Of a stretch of DNA of 64,000 nucleotides, positions 60,619-64,000 are shown one piece after another. The stretch comes from Gorsachius magnificus (taxonomy: Eukaryota > Chordata > Aves > Pelecaniformes > Ardeidae), in contig CM067084.1 of assembly GCA_034008185.1 (NCBI GenBank), positions 71,582,612 to 71,646,611 of the forward strand, given 5' to 3'. Position 1 is the first letter of the stretch; each line of letters opens with the position of its first letter. Below the pieces are notes generated by a model. It had not been told where the DNA came from. It searched no databases and saw only the letters and a program-made list of their open reading frames with translations. The translations under genes and the position numbers were made by a program.

Positions 60619-60749
60619 TTCCTCTGCTGTTTTATTAAACTGTCTTTATCTCAACCCATAGGTTTTACTCTCCCCCATCCCACTAGGGAGGGGGTCAGTG
60701 AGGAAACGGCTGGGTGGTGTTCAGCTGCCTGCTGGGTTAAACCACAACA
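60193..60749 (+). mobile_element. Solo LTR, same family as the provirus
   Basis: The 557-base element begins TATCCTGCTTTCAGCTGGGA, a TG-to-TA change of the usual start, and ends TTAAACCACAACA. A perfect 5-base duplication ATACC flanks it. The start shares ACAGAGTTAATTTTCTTCC and TTTTGGATTTAGGAT-type blocks with the proviral LTR. The middle (GAGCAGTTGCATTGTGCATCA) matches the proviral subtype, not that of 28344 and 47126. It has an expanded ATT microsatellite at about 60559-60619 and a polyadenylation region TTATTAAACTGTCTTTATCTC. Confidence 0.93.
60559..60619. repeat. (TTA)n microsatellite in the solo LTR
   Basis: About 40 uninterrupted bases of TTA follow shorter interrupted units. A shorter ATT tract lies at the matching place in the proviral LTR (42848-42870), so the repeat was seeded by the LTR itself and expanded here. 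It is likely to vary in length between individuals. Confidence 0.9.
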
Positions 60750-60754
60750 ATACC

Positions 60755-63700
60755 AAGGAAAGAGAGGTATGCTCCTGAAGCCCAATTAGCTGCCTGACAC
60801 CCTGAGAAAATCTCTCTCCACCCTACCCACCCCACCCACCTGGAAGGATTTTTCCAGCAGCAATGTGGTTAGCATGCATTTTTTGCACACACTCATTCGT
60901 GTTGTCCCACTCTCATTACATGAGCTTTCTGACCTCATATTACGTATAGGGGAGAAAATGGCTTAATTTGAGAGTTTATGAATCACTGGAGTTCAGCACA
61001 GGGCAGAAATCTGAGCACTGCGATGCCCAAGCCCCTTTACAGAGCTTGCTATAAATGAAGACTGCCACCTGACTATATCCATGAGCGTTACCACTGCATC
61101 ATACAGAATTTTCCTGTTTTAAAGTTCAAATCCGTACGTTTCTTTGTCCATAGGATGATTTTGCTTACAGCCTTCTATTTAAAGTGTGATTGAAGCATTT
61201 ACTAAGATGACATACATGTCCGCATAAAAAATAAATATTACTGCATGACCCTTTTAAACACACCAGAGGTGTATCCTTAATTGCATCTTGCTTAGTGGCC
61301 TGGGAACACACCTTATGTAGGAGTGATTCTGCACTCCTGAGCTAGCAGGAGACATGCATGCAAGAGCACATGACATAAACAAAGCTCTGATGCAAAGAGG
61401 TTCAGAATAGGACTCTTAACGGAGATGTTTCCTACAGGCAGCTCTTGGCATTGGCTTTGTTTTGAAAGGTCTCATGATGTTACAGAAAAGGAATTGAGCT
61501 TCTAAGCATTTGGTGTGTTTAGAAATGCAAAATCTTCTTCTCTGGCATTTCTGGATGGCTTGTCAGATTTAGGTTGCTGTAAGTGTGTGAAAAAATATTC
61601 AGAGAAATGACCTTCTTTTCCTTTTGTTAATATAATATCCCCAAATTATCTCTGCTGTTCTAGTTTCCACTTCCTTCTGAGTCAAGACCAATTATCCCTG
61701 CAGCTTTCCAGCCGAATGCAGTGATATTTCAGGGTACCGCTCACCTATTTACACACTGTAGTGCTCCGAAGCACAACTGCACGCACCGCTCATGTGTCAA
61801 TCAACAGTTCTTTAATAGTTATGGTACACAAAGAAATTTTGCAGTCATGTTCTACAGGATATGTCTAAACCTACTCCAAACCCTGTCGATGCCCTCTTGA
61901 CCCTCAAAAAACTAAAGCAGGCTTCAATCCACGAGTTGGGAAGGGGGTATTTTTGTCTTCAGGATATCCTTGTACTATTTGTCAAATGTTAAAAAATTAT
62001 CCCCAGAACCTCTCTGACTAGGAAAGCAGGCAGGATCGCAAACTGTCTCGTCTCTCATTGCCACCAGCTACTCAAACAACATTTTTACAGTGACATAGTT
62101 GCCACCACACCTGTTCCTACCAGCATAAGTACAATGTGTCCCAACATAAGGAGCCATGTTCCCAAAGTGGTTCAGTCTGTGCATTACGATTAAGGATACA
62201 TTTGCCCCATGCTGTGGACCATGGTATGGAGATTTCTGAGGTGCCACTGACATCCAGTGTCCCAGTTAGCCTTTTTTTTTCTGTGATTTTATCGCTTTTC
62301 ACACACCAATTTACCTTGTCAAGCAACTTTCTCTTAATACAACTGTTGTGGCTGGTAAGCCAGAGGATGTTGCCGGGTCCCTCCCAGTGTCTGCACTCTT
62401 ACTGTGGCGAGCTTGGTGACAAGGTAATGACACAAGGAGGTGCAAAGCAACCTGTCCTTCTTCAGTCGGGCTAGGGAGCCTGTCTCCTTCAAAAGACTTC
62501 GCTTTGCAACCTCAGGCCACGAGCCCCTTTCCAGCAGTTCTCCTAACTTGGGGGAGAAATGATGGATGCTGCAACTTGCTAGGTTGGTATTGGGGGTTGG
62601 TCAGGGTATTGATATCAGTTATTTTTGTAAAGGTTTTACAGGCTCTTACAAAAAGATGTAGAGAAATTTAAAATACTGCAGTGGCAGTGGAATTTACTAG
62701 GTGAAATTTGTTACTAGCGTAGCTCCATGGAAATATCCCAGCAGGGAATTTGGCCCACAGCTTTTTTTAAATACAAGAGTTTTCACAAGCTTCTGGTGAC
62801 AGGAAAAAGCCATTTAAAGGGAACAATTAAATAACAGCTGTCCTAAAGGCAACTGGAAATTGCCTTTATATCAGAATCCATCTGTGCCAATAAGTGAAGC
62901 CTACTGGGGAGAAGATGAAACAAAAAGAAATAAAAGTGTCATGACTACTGGCGGACAAGTAGATGAAATTCAATTAGCTTAGCTTGAAACATGCCTTCAC
63001 CACTGTAAATGAAGTTTAACTTTTCCCCTTCAATACTGGAATGGAAACTGTTCTACACATCCTGCCCTGAGAACAAAACTTCTCTGGGTTTTTTTTGGCC
63101 TTCCCCCCCAGGAGCTAATATATTATTATTACAGCTTGAAAGCTCATTTCTATATACTGAGAACAGCTTCCATACCTATTAGGGGAAAATGAAAGTATTT
63201 GCATCATGTGGTATATGTATATACTTCCTCTAGCTAAGCAACAGTAGTCATCATTATTCACTATACAGAACACAGGATATCTACAAATGCCAATTCTGTG
63301 GAAGTTTCTAAACCAAATTTCTGAATCTGTGCCCTCTTGAATGTTTTCTCCTCATCACCTAGCTCCAAATTTTGTGCCCTGAAACGATTGCTGTAGTGTT
63401 ATGTAACAGGCATTCCCTCTTGAAGCTAATAAAAAAATGCCTCACTAGCTGTTACTGCCACAAATTCTTTTGAAAAATGACATTCTCTTCTTAATAATGA
63501 TCTTCTCAGCTGCATTTTAGAAGATAAAAATAGAAAGCAACCTCTGCTTCAGTAATAAGGTTCTACTACTTTTTCATATCTCCTTTTTAGTAGAATACTT
63601 TCACCCATGCATATGATTAAAAAATCAGCTTGCTGATCAGTTGGCTTTAGAGCTGTCACAAATTTTTCACCAAGAAATATGCAGTAGATGAGCCTGAACA

Positions 63701-64000
63701 GAATTTACACTGATTGAATGATAGTAAATGCTTTATTGATAGAACATATTATGAAAACAAAAAGTGCTGACGGCAGGGACTGAAGAGTAAAAGGTATTGT
63801 TTCATGACAACAAAAGATTCTCTGAAATTATTTCAAAAATCTGCTAAAACGTAACAACAGAAGCTGGTTATAATCCAAGTGAAGAGATTTAATGTAGTGC
63901 TCTTTGCTTGGGATCAGATGCAAAAGATTTTCAGAACCCGATGTCTAAAGTTACTCTCTTTAGTCCAGACTGAAGATACCTAAATTCCAAACTTGAGTTT
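60755..64000. other. Non-coding DNA, no gene seen
   Basis: No recognisable exon or mobile element. Overlapping open frames on both strands at 62068-62474 have no domain. The last few hundred bases are AT-rich, of the kind that may include conserved non-coding DNA, which cannot be judged here. Confidence 0.6.

Noticed and set aside
61110..61145. GTTCAAATCC as a tRNA B box
   Set aside because: No matching A box or cloverleaf stems could be formed around it.
1..64000. CRISPR arrays, bacterial operons or phage regions
   Set aside because: No regularly spaced repeats, no dense gene layout, and the repeats present are those of a bird genome.

Overview
This window looks like bird nuclear DNA. It is AT-rich, non-coding, and seeded with CR1 LINE fragments carrying the octamer-type 3' end (ATTCTATGA repeats), with several avian endogenous retrovirus LTRs and no Alu or L1. 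I found no exon of a host gene I could recognise, no tRNA or rRNA gene and no CRISPR array. The reading is intergenic or deep intronic DNA. Apart from one provirus, the longer open frames look like chance frames or frames inside repeats.

The only real coding content is a retroviral provirus at 38700-43312, lying on the minus strand. It has a complete 5' LTR (42695-43312), a Lys-tRNA-like primer binding site (42668-42685), a long open gag (40629-42485), and a protease/reverse-transcriptase frame (39339-40607). That frame follows gag in the same phase after one TAG. A TAA then interrupts the frame, which stays open to 38748, where it runs directly into a 125-base remnant of the 3' LTR. RNase H, integrase, any env and most of the 3' LTR are absent. 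The two LTR copies are identical over the 125 bases they share, so the insertion is young. The protease/RT looks like the avian ERVL (class III) type.

Three solo LTRs of the same family lie nearby: 28344-28940 (minus), 47126-47702 (plus) and 60193-60749 (plus). Each has a perfect 5-base target duplication. A solo LTR of a different family sits at 54739-55565 (minus), also with a perfect 5-base duplication. A possible fifth solo LTR is at 25561-26233. CR1 fragments are at 4276-4427, 7599-7915, 11366-11822 and 56730-56805. Much older remnants, of a kind shared with other reptiles, are suspected at 22318-22380, 37933-38020, 46745-47020 and 52215-52650.

The rest is unique-looking AT-rich DNA with simple repeats, two notable perfect inverted repeats (43766-43794 and 58508-58542) and a few stretches that may be conserved non-coding elements. 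The most rewarding part is the provirus: one continuous gag-pol frame, a repeat-rich Gag without zinc knuckles, a CpG-rich tandem array in the LTR, and LTRs whose ends match while their middles differ.
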